Origin: Mesostigma viride
Taxonomy: Eukaryota; Streptophyta; Mesostigmatophyceae; Mesostigmatales; Mesostigmataceae
Length of the DNA: 64,000 bases
Reading direction: 5' to 3'
NCBI GenBank assembly: GCA_009746045.1
Contig: RPFO01000041.1
Coordinates: 1,964,613 to 2,028,612, forward strand
A model generated the notes under the pieces. It saw only the letters and a list, made by a program, of their open reading frames with translations. It did no database searches and was not told where the DNA came from. Every line of letters starts with the position of its first letter. The stretch's first letter is position 1. Positions 38,501-47,208 of this stretch are shown here, piece after piece. Position numbers and translations under genes: made by a program.

Positions 38501-40228
38501 TTAGGCGCACAACATCAATGCTCTATGAATACCTGCCGACCTCGTGGGTCGTTTGGTTCCGCGACTTTGGACAGTTCGTGTCGCATGCGATTTCTTAGCG
38601 CTACTCGCGCGCACTTTATGCGGTTGTGAAATCGCTCTGGGTGCTTCACTCGGGGCATCCGGACCGTGTTCGCACTGGATACAATGTTGTCGACATGAAC
38701 TGTCCGAGCATTCGCTACAACAATTCGGACGATGCAAGCGTGACAATGCGTGCGTGATGAGAGACGCCCTTGCCAGGTGCGCTTGAGACCACAACTTCGA
38801 GTTGCCTGCACGTGTGATCTTATTCTGTGCGGTAACATGCCCCCCCAACATTTTCGACATGGCCGCATTTTTTGCCATGTCGAATAATGCGCCTCCTAGA
38901 CCTTTCACATTGTCAGGGACCATCCCGTACATGGATCCCAACGCAGACTTGTCTTTATTTACACCGGCCTCTGTAACATGTCCGAGAAGACTGCGGAAGA
39001 ATCCCGCTTCTTCCCCGCCCATGAGACGGTTGATAGCGCCCCAGTTCTGTTGCAAGAACCTGACCCTGTCTTCCCCATCCAGTCCGAACAACCCTCCAGC
39101 CATTCGGACCCCGCGCAAGACAGGGGAGTCGATCTGTCTCGTGAATTCCTGGAAAGGCATCGTGGCCGCCGACTTACCGATATCCTTGACAAAATTCGAC
39201 ATAGCTGGAACCGCACTAGACAGAGCCTGGGCCAAGAACCCAGACGGGGCCTGCCCCGACGGGGGATGGCCGATTTGGGGCATTCCACCCGCGAGGGAAA
39301 ATGGTGACGGCCCGGCCATCGGAGGGGCGTTTTGAGGAATCCCCGCGAATACACCTGGCGGGGCAGCGGCCATAGCGGGGGCTTGCTCCATTTGCGCTTG
39401 ATTTGTAAGGCCGGCGAGTGCGGCCAAGAATTGCGCACCTCCTTCTCCTGCTTGGGGCCAGTTGAGCGATTCGGGGCCCATCAAAGTAGGTGTTCCTCCT
39501 GTGTCCTGCAGAATCTGTAGGTTCTGACCATTCGTGAGACGAGCGGCAATGTTCGAACACAACTCTTCTTTACTGAGTTCTTCCAACGCTTGCCGCTTGA
39601 TTCCTGTGAGGACGGAGAGAACCTCTATCAATCGCAGCTTCGTGTCGGCTTGATTCGCCATACGGCCAGCGCATAGTTCCTGGACGGTAGCGGCCACGAT
39701 CTCGTCCCCTAACAACGCGCACAATTCCATTTTTGACAGACTTTTCAAAAGATGCACGGGGACAGACGGTTGGAGGGCTCTGAACAGCCGCAAAGAATCT
39801 ACGTGACTCAGACTCTTCGCGACTCCTTCTCCGCATTCCATCCCTGCCGTTTGCATAACCTGGTTCGCTTCTTGTCGTGGTTCGAAGTCTGCACCTGACG
39901 CGGCAAGAGCTGACAGAATCGCGCTTAACGTGTTCTCGGGTGTCGTGGTCAGTACGTTCGTATTGGGTCTTATGATCCCGGGTTGAAATACTGTAGGTTG
40001 CTGTCTAGTGATAGGCGGTGCCATAGACATATAAGGCAAAAGGGACGTTGCTTTCCCTCTTACTTTCCCCTTTTTTGAGGCGCTCTTCGCCGCGACGGAT
40101 TTTGTTTTGGAAGAACGAGACGATTTACCTGACGCAATCGCTTCAATCAATTGCAACGAACGCTCGTTTAATTGCTCGTTGCTTATATTGGAGAAGTCAG
40201 ACCTCTTGACATTCTTGAATCGAGACAT
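38501..40228 (-). CDS. Large viral protein with an LC-helix domain and Cys-rich tail
   Basis: The 575-residue product has a basic, Ser/Lys-rich start (1-60). A helical domain at about 140-230 holds two related motifs, SKMELCALLGDEIVAATVQE and SKEELCSNIAARL. A Pro/Gly/Ala/Met-rich middle and a helical region (LAQALSSAVPAMSNFVKDIG) follow. The C-terminus is Cys/Arg/His rich (CCSECSDSSCRQHC). The helical domain is shared with the protein at 52522-53475. The composition suggests an abundant internal virion protein. The Cys-rich tail may bind zinc. No family recognised. Confidence 0.62.
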   Translation of the reverse strand: MSRFKNVKRSDFSNISNEQLNERSLQLIEAIASGKSSRSSKTKSVAAKSASKKGKVRGKATSLLPYMSMAPPITRQQPTVFQPGIIRPNTNVLTTTPENTLSAILSALAASGADFEPRQEANQVMQTAGMECGEGVAKSLSHVDSLRLFRALQPSVPVHLLKSLSKMELCALLGDEIVAATVQELCAGRMANQADTKLRLIEVLSVLTGIKRQALEELSKEELCSNIAARLTNGQNLQILQDTGGTPTLMGPESLNWPQAGEGGAQFLAALAGLTNQAQMEQAPAMAAAPPGVFAGIPQNAPPMAGPSPFSLAGGMPQIGHPPSGQAPSGFLAQALSSAVPAMSNFVKDIGKSAATMPFQEFTRQIDSPVLRGVRMAGGLFGLDGEDRVRFLQQNWGAINRLMGGEEAGFFRSLLGHVTEAGVNKDKSALGSMYGMVPDNVKGLGGALFDMAKNAAMSKMLGGHVTAQNKITRAGNSKLWSQAHLARASLITHALSRLHRPNCCSECSDSSCRQHCIQCEHGPDAPSEAPRAISQPHKVRASSAKKSHATRTVQSRGTKRPTRSAGIHRALMLCA

Positions 40229-40252
40229 TGGTATATTACTGAAATAGATATT

Positions 40253-40600
40253 ATGAACATCTTGATAATCTCTTGCGATCCGGACGTAACGAGCGGCTAT
40301 GTGAGACGAGAAGATCTCATAAAGACGATTCGAGCTGTGCTAGATACCGCGACCCCTTCCTTCTTGTTTCATGGACGATGCGGAGGGTTTGCGCTATATA
40401 ATCCCCAAAAACAGCAAGACGAGGCTCTTAACATCCAAGCAACTGTGGCTTTTGGAACCCCTGTGTTCGGAGACGTGATCGTGGCGAACACGGACATAAA
40501 TGGGTGGGAATGGCACTATGCCAACCCTTGTACCTGGTCCTATGTCACTTCTTCGACTTCTTGTGGACGACGAACTTGTCCAACGAGCAGTTCTTGTTAA
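40253..40600 (+). CDS. Small viral ORF overlapping the VLTF-2-like gene
   Basis: The 115-residue product starts at the ATG at 40253 (MNILIISCDPDVTSGYVRRE), 24 bp from the divergent start at 40228. It has a compact alpha/beta look ending in FGTPVFGDVIVANTDINGWE, a strand pattern reminiscent of small phage/NCLDV DUF3846-type proteins. The last 55 bp overlap the convergent gene and encode a less protein-like tail. Confidence 0.45.
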   Translation: MNILIISCDPDVTSGYVRREDLIKTIRAVLDTATPSFLFHGRCGGFALYNPQKQQDEALNIQATVAFGTPVFGDVIVANTDINGWEWHYANPCTWSYVTSSTSCGRRTCPTSSSC

Positions 40601-41267
40601 CCATGGATTTCGCCCGTTTCAGCGTCAACTCCCGCTCCTTCTCGGGCTTCCTTTCGGGTTCTAACACTGGTTGGGGCGCCGCGTCCTTCTTCATGGTCCG
40701 GTCCCTTTCCCTGATCTTCAAGACGCAATGAACCTGCTGTACGATCTCCACGTCATAGGGCGGCTCGGCGACCATGTGGATTTCGGACGTCGTGCACGCC
40801 CTGAATTGCTCGATAGTCATGTCGCCTCCGAACATAGCCAGACACGTCCGCGGAGGTGCGGTTCTCACTCCCTTAAACAGAGTGCGGTCTCGGTGGGGAT
40901 TGAGCCTCCATAAATGGAGCACCATGGAGAAGATCAGGGAATAGCGGTAGGTTCGGAGGTATTCGCTCCTGTCATTTGAATTATACGCTTTCACGCAACT
41001 GAATGAACAGAAGCATCCTTTGACGAGATACCCGCATTTCTCTTTATACCGGATGGGAAGCGGACACGGAACCGTATCGAACTTGTGGCAGCACCACCAA
41101 CAACAGACGTCCGTCTTGAGCGGCCACTTCGTCCGCACATTTTTGTCTAGCAAATCCAACAACGGTTGAGCGTGCACTACGATGTAGGGGTTGCAGTGAT
41201 GCGGCGATTCGTCCCCGTCGTCACACGTGGATATGCTAAAAACGCTTTCCGCCTCCTCGTAGTCCAT
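40545..41267 (-). CDS. VLTF-2-like late transcription factor with TRASH-type zinc finger
   Basis: The 240-residue product carries CCWWCCHKFDTVPCPLPIRY, followed by KGCFCSFSCVKAYN. This is the Cys-x-x-Cys...Phe-Cys-Ser-x-x-Cys treble-clef/TRASH pattern found in poxvirus VLTF-2 and its NCLDV relatives, which activate late promoters. A basic C-terminal half (KSMVNKNCSLDKFVVHKKSKK) could contact DNA or polymerase. The start lies just after the stop of the next upstream gene (41277), so the two may form a unit. RNA polymerase subunits are not in the window. Confidence 0.65.
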   Translation of the reverse strand: MDYEEAESVFSISTCDDGDESPHHCNPYIVVHAQPLLDLLDKNVRTKWPLKTDVCCWWCCHKFDTVPCPLPIRYKEKCGYLVKGCFCSFSCVKAYNSNDRSEYLRTYRYSLIFSMVLHLWRLNPHRDRTLFKGVRTAPPRTCLAMFGGDMTIEQFRACTTSEIHMVAEPPYDVEIVQQVHCVLKIRERDRTMKKDAAPQPVLEPERKPEKERELTLKRAKSMVNKNCSLDKFVVHKKSKK

Positions 41268-41276
41268 ACCGAAGAC

Positions 41277-41999
41277 TCAGCTCTGGGCCTCGCGCGAATA
41301 GAACGTTGATAGAGGCACTCCTCCCGTGTTCATACACCCACCCGTGAGAGGATGGAACACCGATGTGTTGCCATTCGCGTAGATAACTCTTATATACTTG
41401 TGGTCGAACTCCTTTTTCATTCGCGTGATGACGTGTCCAATAACACACCAGACGTGTTGAGGAGAGCCTACGCGCTCGTAGAAGTCCCTTTCCGGGCCTG
41501 CCAGCTCCTCCAAAATCGCGGTTATGTCGTCATCATCATCCGTAGGGACGTAATGCCCCACAGTAGCCGACAGTATCTGCTTGCAACTAAGGGGAGATTT
41601 GTTCGCAATATCGTCGCTACTCTTGTAAGGGGGGTACACGATACGAGTTTCAGGGTCCTCGAGCGAATACGTGATCGCGTACCGCTTGCCGTCGATGTCG
41701 TACTTTACACTAAACATCTTGTGCGAGCCGGAAAGCCACGGAGACATTCGTAGGATAAGCGCGTCGGGCGACATGTCGATAGAACCGTTGTTTTCTCGGA
41801 GGAGCTCAAGAAACATGTCGGTGAGATCCTCTCCGTCGAATCGATCCGAAAAGTGCGCGGAATGAACACAAATTCCGGGTTTCGGTTTAGGAGAAGGAAA
41901 CAGCGATCGTAGCGCACGAGCGGCTTTACGATACCACTTAAGGATGGACAGGACCAGTTCCCTGAACAAATCCATACAGTGGCACGTGTTCGCTCGCAT
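41277..41999 (-). CDS. Unrecognised 240-residue viral protein
   Basis: Starts at 41999, or at 41975 (MDLFRELVLSILKWYRKAAR). An amphipathic basic N-terminal helix precedes a globular domain with alternating strands (MFSVKYDIDGKRYAITYSLE, HKYIRVIYANGNTSVFHPL). An acidic Asp run (PTDDDDDITAILEEL) lies in the middle. No family recognised. It is 9 bp from the VLTF-2-like gene. Confidence 0.6.
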   Translation of the reverse strand: MRANTCHCMDLFRELVLSILKWYRKAARALRSLFPSPKPKPGICVHSAHFSDRFDGEDLTDMFLELLRENNGSIDMSPDALILRMSPWLSGSHKMFSVKYDIDGKRYAITYSLEDPETRIVYPPYKSSDDIANKSPLSCKQILSATVGHYVPTDDDDDITAILEELAGPERDFYERVGSPQHVWCVIGHVITRMKKEFDHKYIRVIYANGNTSVFHPLTGGCMNTGGVPLSTFYSREAQS

Positions 42000-42010
42000 A
42001 CTCGTTTCTG

Positions 42011-42244
42011 TTATGAGCTTAGAGCATCTTTAAGCAGTTCAGAACGAACTTTCTCCTTGGACCGGACATACGTGGAACGCACGTACGCCTCGACGGGGTC
42101 TTCTGTCTTTGGGGGCGGCGGAGGGGGCGATTCTTGTACGGGCTTGGAGGGAGGGGCCCACGACTCGAGTTCTCTGTCTTCGTCTTCCATCGCTTTTGCT
42201 TTGGGGGCCATAGGCAAAGTGAACTCGGAAGCCCAGCTGCTCAT
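42011..42244 (-). CDS. Small Pro-rich viral ORF
   Basis: The 77-residue product has an acidic segment, a polyproline run (ESPPPPPPKTEDP) and an amphipathic C-terminal helix (VRSKEKVRSELLKDALSS). It lies in tandem with the gene at 41277, 11 bp away. It is short, so confidence is moderate. No function is assigned. Confidence 0.45.
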   Translation of the reverse strand: MSSWASEFTLPMAPKAKAMEDEDRELESWAPPSKPVQESPPPPPPKTEDPVEAYVRSTYVRSKEKVRSELLKDALSS

Positions 42245-42342
42245 GATGCTCTTCAGGAAGAGAAAGTGATATTATCGGGGACGATCGGAACGAGTGCGCT
42301 CACAATACAAAACAAAATTTCCGATGTGTATTTAACACAAAC

Positions 42343-42549
42343 ATGTTTTGGTCATTGGTCGCTTTGAGTTGGGCGACCACGATCTTCCTATCCGTTTACA
42401 TCGGTGTCCAGCTCAACAAGTTGCGACAAGAGGTCGCCATGGAGACTGTTTCGGAAGAATCCGAATCTCAATCAGAATCAGAGTCGGAACCGAACACCCC
42501 GCAACAGGCGGAGTGTGATGACAACACAGAGAATAAAAAGGACGTGTGA
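42343..42549 (+). CDS. Small single-pass membrane ORF with acidic tail
   Basis: The 68-residue product has one N-terminal hydrophobic helix (FWSLVALSWATTIFLSVYI) and a Glu/Ser-rich tail (SEESESQSESESEPNTP). Single-helix miniproteins with such tails are common in large DNA viruses. No function is assigned. It converges on the NifS-like gene, 4 bp apart. Confidence 0.5.
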   Translation: MFWSLVALSWATTIFLSVYIGVQLNKLRQEVAMETVSEESESQSESESEPNTPQQAECDDNTENKKDV

Positions 42550-42553
42550 ACGG

Positions 42554-43681
42554 TCAAATGGATTTTTCGATGGCTTTTATGAGGGCTTTTAGATCTTCCG
42601 CGGTCGTGAAATGACTAAGTCCTATGCGGATCGTCCCATTCTCTAGTTTTTTGTCCAATCCTATCGCCTTGAGCACCTCGCTTCTCTTTTGTAAGTGACA
42701 GGCACTTCCGACGCTCACACAAATCCCTTCTTTTGACAATCGGGCCGACAATGTTTTGGCATGAGCGCCCGGAAACGCGACGCTTATCAGATTCGGCAGG
42801 GACTTGGACAAGTTCTTCGGACCGTTGAAGACTCCGCCGAGCTTCTGCAATTCTTCCCTGAACCTGAGGCGATTCTGTCGCAAAGAGTCTATGATTTTCT
42901 TCCGCGACTTGCGGTTAAGTTCCATGGCGGCGGCAAGACTAGCGATGAGCGGAGGACTTTCCGTTCCTGGACGGATGCCGTGTTCTTGACTCCCGCCAAA
43001 CGTGTGCGGGGTGAGACAATTCGTGCTGTTCTTGATGATGAGTCCTCCGATCCCTTTGATCCCGTGGACTTTATGGCCACTCAGCGTGAAGGAGTCTAAA
43101 CATTCTTGACCCGATATTGGATATTTACCAGCCGCCTGCGTTGTATCGGAATGGAAGTGTACAGATGCTCCAATAGCGCGTCTTATTTTACAGATATCTT
43201 GAATAGTACCAATTTCATTATTCGCGTAAATAAAAGATGCCAATTTTATGTGACCCTTGTGTTTCTTGACTTCTTCTCGCAAGCGATCTAGACGTAGAAA
43301 TCCCTCGTGGTCTACAGGGATCCTTACCAACTTCATCTCCTTGTGTGTGCTAATCATGTGTTCTAATGGCTTCATCCCCGCCGGATGCTCGATGGTGCTA
43401 GTGAGAACCACGCCTTTGTAGCCGTGCTTCTCCATCACGCCATTCAGAAGGAGATTCATGCTCTCCGTCGACCCCGACGTGAATATAAGTTTGGATTTTG
43501 GAACGCCGAGGTTTCGGAGGACGTCTCGCCGCGATTTCTCCACGATTTCGCGGGCCATCTTTCCCACGTCGTGACTAGATGACGGATTGCCGTAAAGCTT
43601 CTTCGCGACATCGGCCATAGCCTCGATGGATTCCTTGTACGGACGCGTAGTTGATATCGAATCCAAGTACACTTCCTTCAT
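42554..43681 (-). CDS. NifS-like cysteine desulfurase, intact copy
   Basis: The chosen start at 43681 (MKEVYLDSISTTRPYKESIE) is where family similarity begins; the open frame upstream is antisense to the neighbour. The 375-residue product has group-I cysteine desulfurase features. The GSTESMN loop contacts the cofactor phosphate, SDTTQAAGK contains the conserved Asp/Gln, and the PLP lysine lies in TLSGHKVHGIKG. The catalytic cysteine is in VSVGSACHLQKRS near residue 330, and the fold ends with IRIGLSHFTTAEDL. Such enzymes mobilise sulfur from cysteine; a NifS-like protein is known in asfarviruses. A TATA-like TTTATATA is 10 bp upstream. Confidence 0.85.
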   Translation of the reverse strand: MKEVYLDSISTTRPYKESIEAMADVAKKLYGNPSSSHDVGKMAREIVEKSRRDVLRNLGVPKSKLIFTSGSTESMNLLLNGVMEKHGYKGVVLTSTIEHPAGMKPLEHMISTHKEMKLVRIPVDHEGFLRLDRLREEVKKHKGHIKLASFIYANNEIGTIQDICKIRRAIGASVHFHSDTTQAAGKYPISGQECLDSFTLSGHKVHGIKGIGGLIIKNSTNCLTPHTFGGSQEHGIRPGTESPPLIASLAAAMELNRKSRKKIIDSLRQNRLRFREELQKLGGVFNGPKNLSKSLPNLISVAFPGAHAKTLSARLSKEGICVSVGSACHLQKRSEVLKAIGLDKKLENGTIRIGLSHFTTAEDLKALIKAIEKSI

Positions 43682-43691
43682 GCGTATATAA

Positions 43692-44264
43692 ATGTTCCAG
43701 ACTTTTGTTGCGAAATGTAAACTCATGTTCGGCTGCCGTATATGCTTCCACCACAGTGCTTCCAGCGGTTTGTGTTCGGATTGTGTGCATTCGTACTTGG
43801 GAAGGACCCACGAGCAAATCGAGGAGAGTCGGAGAGTATGCGCTGAACTCGGCATACCCACGTGGGTAGGCGCAAGTCATGTGAAAACGTATCTGCAGAG
43901 GACGGACCCTAGCATCGAGAGAGTCATATTGTTTTCTTTAACAGCACCCGATTTGCCTGATATCATCCGAAGATTCGGAAATAGAAAAAGGTACGTGCGA
44001 ATCGTCGACGAAATCAAGTTCGCAAAGTTCACGCGAGATGTCACTGTGTTGTTAAAAGGGATCCATCGCAATATCATAACAACCTCCATCCGCGCGGCCC
44101 ACACGCGAAGAATCCCCTCCCTCCGCACGTTGGCGTATCTGCAATTGTCTACGTTGGATATGACAATAGCGAGACACTATGGAAGCGAGCTATTCATTGG
44201 AAAGCTTCCGACTGCACCGGGAACGAGCAAAGGTTCTCATCCAGTCCGCCAACAATCGTGTTGA
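43692..44264 (+). CDS. Zinc-ribbon-like viral ORF, copy A
   Basis: The 190-residue product has two Cys pairs near the N-terminus (CRICFHHSASSGLCSDC), a possible zinc ribbon, and a helical remainder with Arg-rich stretches (RFGNRKRYVRIVDEIKFAK). The start is at 43692 or 43725. It diverges from NifS, sharing an 11-bp TATA-containing gap. It could be a nucleic-acid-binding protein; no family recognised. It is exactly repeated as copy B at 45135-45707. The last 86 bp overlap the start of the next ORF in another frame. Confidence 0.6.
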   Translation: MFQTFVAKCKLMFGCRICFHHSASSGLCSDCVHSYLGRTHEQIEESRRVCAELGIPTWVGASHVKTYLQRTDPSIERVILFSLTAPDLPDIIRRFGNRKRYVRIVDEIKFAKFTRDVTVLLKGIHRNIITTSIRAAHTRRIPSLRTLAYLQLSTLDMTIARHYGSELFIGKLPTAPGTSKGSHPVRQQSC

Positions 44265-44337
44265 AGACACGGCCGCAAAAAATAAGAGTTGCTTTTGCCA
44301 CGAGTTTCCGATGGACGGGTATCGAATGAGTCTATGA
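44179..44337 (+). pseudogene. Truncated 5' fragment of the ORF at 45622-46017
   Basis: The ATG at 44179 begins the same protein as at 45622 (MEASYSLESFRLHRERAKVL). The duplication junction at 44328 adds Ser-Leu and a stop, leaving 52 residues and removing the second Cys pair. Confidence 0.8.
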
Positions 44338-45124
44338 TTTTCTTCCGCGACTTGCGGTTAAGTTCCATGGCGGCGGCAAGACTAGCGATGAGCGGAGGAC
44401 TTTCCGTTCCTGGACGGATGCCGTGTTCTTGACTCCCGCCAAACGTGTGCGGGGTGAGACAATTCGTGCTGTTCTTGATGATGAGTCCTCCGATCCCTTT
44501 GATCCCGTGGACTTTATGGCCACTCAGCGTGAAGGAGTCTAAACATTCTTGACCCGATATTGGATATTTACCAGCCGCCTGCGTTGTATCGGAATGGAAG
44601 TGTACAGATGCTCCAATAGCGCGTCTTATTTTACAGATATCTTGAATAGTACCAATTTCATTATTCGCGTAAAGAAAAGATGCCAATTTTATGTGACCCT
44701 TGTGTTTCTTGACTTCTTCTCGCAAGCGATCTAGACGTAGAAATCCCTCGTGGTCTACAGGGATCCTTACCAACTTCATCTCCTTGTGTGTGCTAATCAT
44801 GTGTTCTAATGGCTTCATCCCCGCCGGATGCTCGATGGTGCTAGTGAGAACCACGCCTTTGTAGCCGTGCTTCTCCATCACGCCATTCAGAAGGAGATTC
44901 ATGCTCTCCGTCGACCCCGACGTGAATATAAGTTTGGATTTTGGAACGCCGAGGTTTCGGAGGACGTCTCGCCGCGATTTCTCCACGATTTCGCGGGCCA
45001 TCTTTCCCACGTCGTGACTAGATGACGGATTGCCGTAAAGCTTCTTCGCGACATCGGCCATAGCCTCGATGGATTCCTTGTACGGACGCGTAGTTGATAT
45101 CGAATCCAAGTACACTTCCTTCAT
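44237..45124 (-). pseudogene. Truncated NifS-like copy lacking catalytic cysteine
   Basis: The frame starts at 45124 and matches the intact gene through the PLP-lysine region up to SRKKIIDS. It then crosses the duplication junction into antisense sequence (FDTRPSETRGKS...). The whole C-terminal third, including the catalytic cysteine loop, is absent. The product would be about 295 residues and is unlikely to be an active desulfurase. Confidence 0.85.
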
Positions 45125-45134
45125 GCGTATATAA

Positions 45135-45707
45135 ATGTTCCAGACTTTTGTTGCGAAATGTAAACTCATGTTCGGCTGCCGTATATGCTTCCACCACAGT
45201 GCTTCCAGCGGTTTGTGTTCGGATTGTGTGCATTCGTACTTGGGAAGGACCCACGAGCAAATCGAGGAGAGTCGGAGAGTATGCGCTGAACTCGGCATAC
45301 CCACGTGGGTAGGCGCAAGTCATGTGAAAACGTATCTGCAGAGGACGGACCCTAGCATCGAGAGAGTCATATTGTTTTCTTTAACAGCACCCGATTTGCC
45401 TGATATCATCCGAAGATTCGGAAATAGAAAAAGGTACGTGCGAATCGTCGACGAAATCAAGTTCGCAAAGTTCACGCGAGATGTCACTGTGTTGTTAAAA
45501 GGGATCCATCGCAATATCATAACAACCTCCATCCGCGCGGCCCACACGCGAAGAATCCCCTCCCTCCGCACGTTGGCGTATCTGCAATTGTCTACGTTGG
45601 ATATGACAATAGCGAGACACTATGGAAGCGAGCTATTCATTGGAAAGCTTCCGACTGCACCGGGAACGAGCAAAGGTTCTCATCCAGTCCGCCAACAATC
45701 GTGTTGA
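45135..45707 (+). CDS. Zinc-ribbon-like viral ORF, copy B
   Basis: Identical in sequence to copy A at 43692-44264, with the same Cys pairs and start choices. In this copy the overlapping downstream gene is complete, so it represents the original arrangement. Confidence 0.6.
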   Translation: MFQTFVAKCKLMFGCRICFHHSASSGLCSDCVHSYLGRTHEQIEESRRVCAELGIPTWVGASHVKTYLQRTDPSIERVILFSLTAPDLPDIIRRFGNRKRYVRIVDEIKFAKFTRDVTVLLKGIHRNIITTSIRAAHTRRIPSLRTLAYLQLSTLDMTIARHYGSELFIGKLPTAPGTSKGSHPVRQQSC

Positions 45708-46017
45708 AGACACGGCCGCAAAAAATAAGAGTTGCTTTTGCCACGAGTTTCCGATGGACGGGTATCGAATGATAGGGGTGTTGAGAGACGCGGGGACGCG
45801 AGATGTCTCCCAGCTCTTTGCATGCACTCCGTGCGCGAAACAACAGTTCCTACGATCCAAGCTATTGCGTTCGAACCAAACCCATCTCGTGACAGTGGAG
45901 AGAGATGCCACGTTCGAGATTCATAAGGTCGTCCATTTCACGAGGAGGCCCAAAGAGGAGGTTGTGTCGAATGACACGGAACCCGATTTCAACTTCCTGA
46001 AAATGTTCCGAGGATAA
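45622..46017 (+). CDS. Small Cys-containing viral protein
   Basis: The 131-residue product overlaps the previous ORF by 86 bp in another frame. It has Cys/His residues arranged CFCHEFPMDGYR and FACTPCAKQQF, possibly one zinc site, and a basic, Arg-rich second half. The stop is followed by AT-rich AAAAATATATAACTATAATAAAA, the leader of the next gene. No family recognised. Confidence 0.6.
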   Translation: MEASYSLESFRLHRERAKVLIQSANNRVEDTAAKNKSCFCHEFPMDGYRMIGVLRDAGTRDVSQLFACTPCAKQQFLRSKLLRSNQTHLVTVERDATFEIHKVVHFTRRPKEEVVSNDTEPDFNFLKMFRG

Positions 46018-46043
46018 AAATATATAACTATAATAAAACGCCG

Positions 46044-46331
46044 ATGGTTAGCGCTCAAACTATCATATTAGGGTTTTTGACGGTCAGCAACATATTACGA
46101 GTGCTCGTGTTCATTGCCTTCTGGATCGCGGTGAAGTTCGCATCCCGAAAAGTTCCCAAAGAAAATCCGGATCCTAAGGATCCCAACGCGTTGGAAGAGC
46201 CGTTCACGTGGCGAGAGGCCTTTTATTTCTTGGCGTTCGGACGACCGCCAAAGGCGAGGGAAGGCATGAATACCACCAAAACGATCGAGAACATGGCGAC
46301 CTCAAACATGTTCTTGATGTCCGTGTTGTAA
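46044..46331 (+). CDS. Viral membrane protein, 95 residues
   Basis: One long hydrophobic stretch (IILGFLTVSNILRVLVFIAF, then WIAVKFA) is followed by a charged, Pro-containing loop and a second amphipathic segment (EAFYFLAFGRPPKARE). The AT-rich leader 16 bp upstream supports the start. No family recognised. Confidence 0.55.
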   Translation: MVSAQTIILGFLTVSNILRVLVFIAFWIAVKFASRKVPKENPDPKDPNALEEPFTWREAFYFLAFGRPPKAREGMNTTKTIENMATSNMFLMSVL

Positions 46332-46346
46332 ACGTCGCATGCTATA

Positions 46347-46646
46347 TTAATAGTTCATATTGATCACCAACCTAGCAAGTTCACGTGCTAACTTCGCTGG
46401 GATGTCGCCTTGTACCCCCGCTGCTGCACCCCCGCGCATAAATGCTTGTAAGAACGTTGTGATCGCTCCGACGAGTGTCGCGGCCCCTACACTTATACCA
46501 GGAGGCATGGGGGTGGTACCACGGACAGATTCGTCAAATAAATCCTGAGTCGAGAGTGGGGGTGGATTCTCCTCATCCTGACGGGGTGGGAGTGGATTAA
46601 AATGGGGGTTCTGGCAAGATCCGTATATACCACTTACCGTGCTCAC
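46347..46646 (-). CDS. Small viral protein with one hydrophobic helix
   Basis: The 99-residue product is Pro-rich at first (NPLPPRQDEENPPPLSTQ). It then has a hydrophobic Gly/Ala helix (GISVGAATLVGAITTFLQAF) and a short Arg/Leu helix. Convergent with the ORF at 46044. The palindrome array begins 60 bp upstream of its ATG and may have removed its promoter. No family recognised. Confidence 0.5.
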   Translation of the reverse strand: MSTVSGIYGSCQNPHFNPLPPRQDEENPPPLSTQDLFDESVRGTTPMPPGISVGAATLVGAITTFLQAFMRGGAAAGVQGDIPAKLARELARLVINMNY

Positions 46647-46870
46647 TGGGCACTGACCGAACGTTTGGTTTGTTCTATTCCCCTCCCAACTCCAGTTAGA
46701 GTCCCAGTTACGTTAAATAGTGCCGGAACCTTTTGCCGCCTGAGGCAAATCGGTCCGTAACACTATTTTGCCCGGAATAACCACTTCCGAGCACCCAAGT
46801 TAATTCGGCCGAATTAACTTGGGTGCTCGGAAGTGGTTATTCCGGGCAAAATAGTGTTACGGACCGATTT

Positions 46871-46959
46871 GCCTCAGGCGGCAAAAGGTTCCGGCACTAT
46901 TTAACGTAACTAAAACCTGTGCACCTTGGAGGTCAGGGGTTCGAATCCTCACTGAGGCA
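46871..46959 (+). other. tRNA-like module at palindrome/spacer border (first copy)
   Basis: The right palindrome arm supplies GCCTCAG and the spacer supplies CTGAGGC, a perfect 7-bp acceptor-like stem. AGGGG-TTCGAAT-CCTCA forms a T-arm with the classic Pol III B-box core GGTTCGAATCC. A short CGG/CCG stem with GG in its loop sits where the D-arm would be. No good anticodon stem is visible in the 30 bases between, so this is more likely a tRNA-derived relic than a functional gene. The second copy is at 47209-47297. Confidence 0.4.
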
Positions 46960-47208
46960 GCTCCGGCGCATTTAGTGGTGCGTGCTCAGTGGCCTAGGCG
47001 GATGTCTCGGGCTCTTCGTCCCCCCTCCACGAGGCCAGGTTTTAGTTACGTTAAATAGTGCCGGAACCTTTTGCCGCCTGAGGCAAATCGGGCCGGAACA
47101 CTATTTTGCCCGGAATAACCACTTCCGAGCACCCAAGTTAATTCGGCCGAATTAACTTGGGTGCTCGGAAGTGGTTATTCCGGGCAAAATAGTGTTACGG
47201 ACCGATTT

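Larger units (their letters stand above)
42886..45771. repeat. 1443-bp tandem direct duplication
   Basis: 42886-44328 and 44329-45771 are the same sequence, both beginning AGTCTATGATTTTCTTCC. I found one base difference (T at 43232, G at 44675), which changes an Ile to Leu in the NifS frame. The junction ...CGAATG|AGTCTATG has at most one base of overlap. The unit covers the 5' two-thirds of NifS, the whole divergent ORF and the 5' part of the next ORF. Confidence 0.95.

Noticed and set aside
46871..46959. Functional tRNA gene
   Set aside because: Acceptor and T arms look convincing but there is no anticodon stem-loop and the D-arm is poor; kept only as a tRNA-like module.
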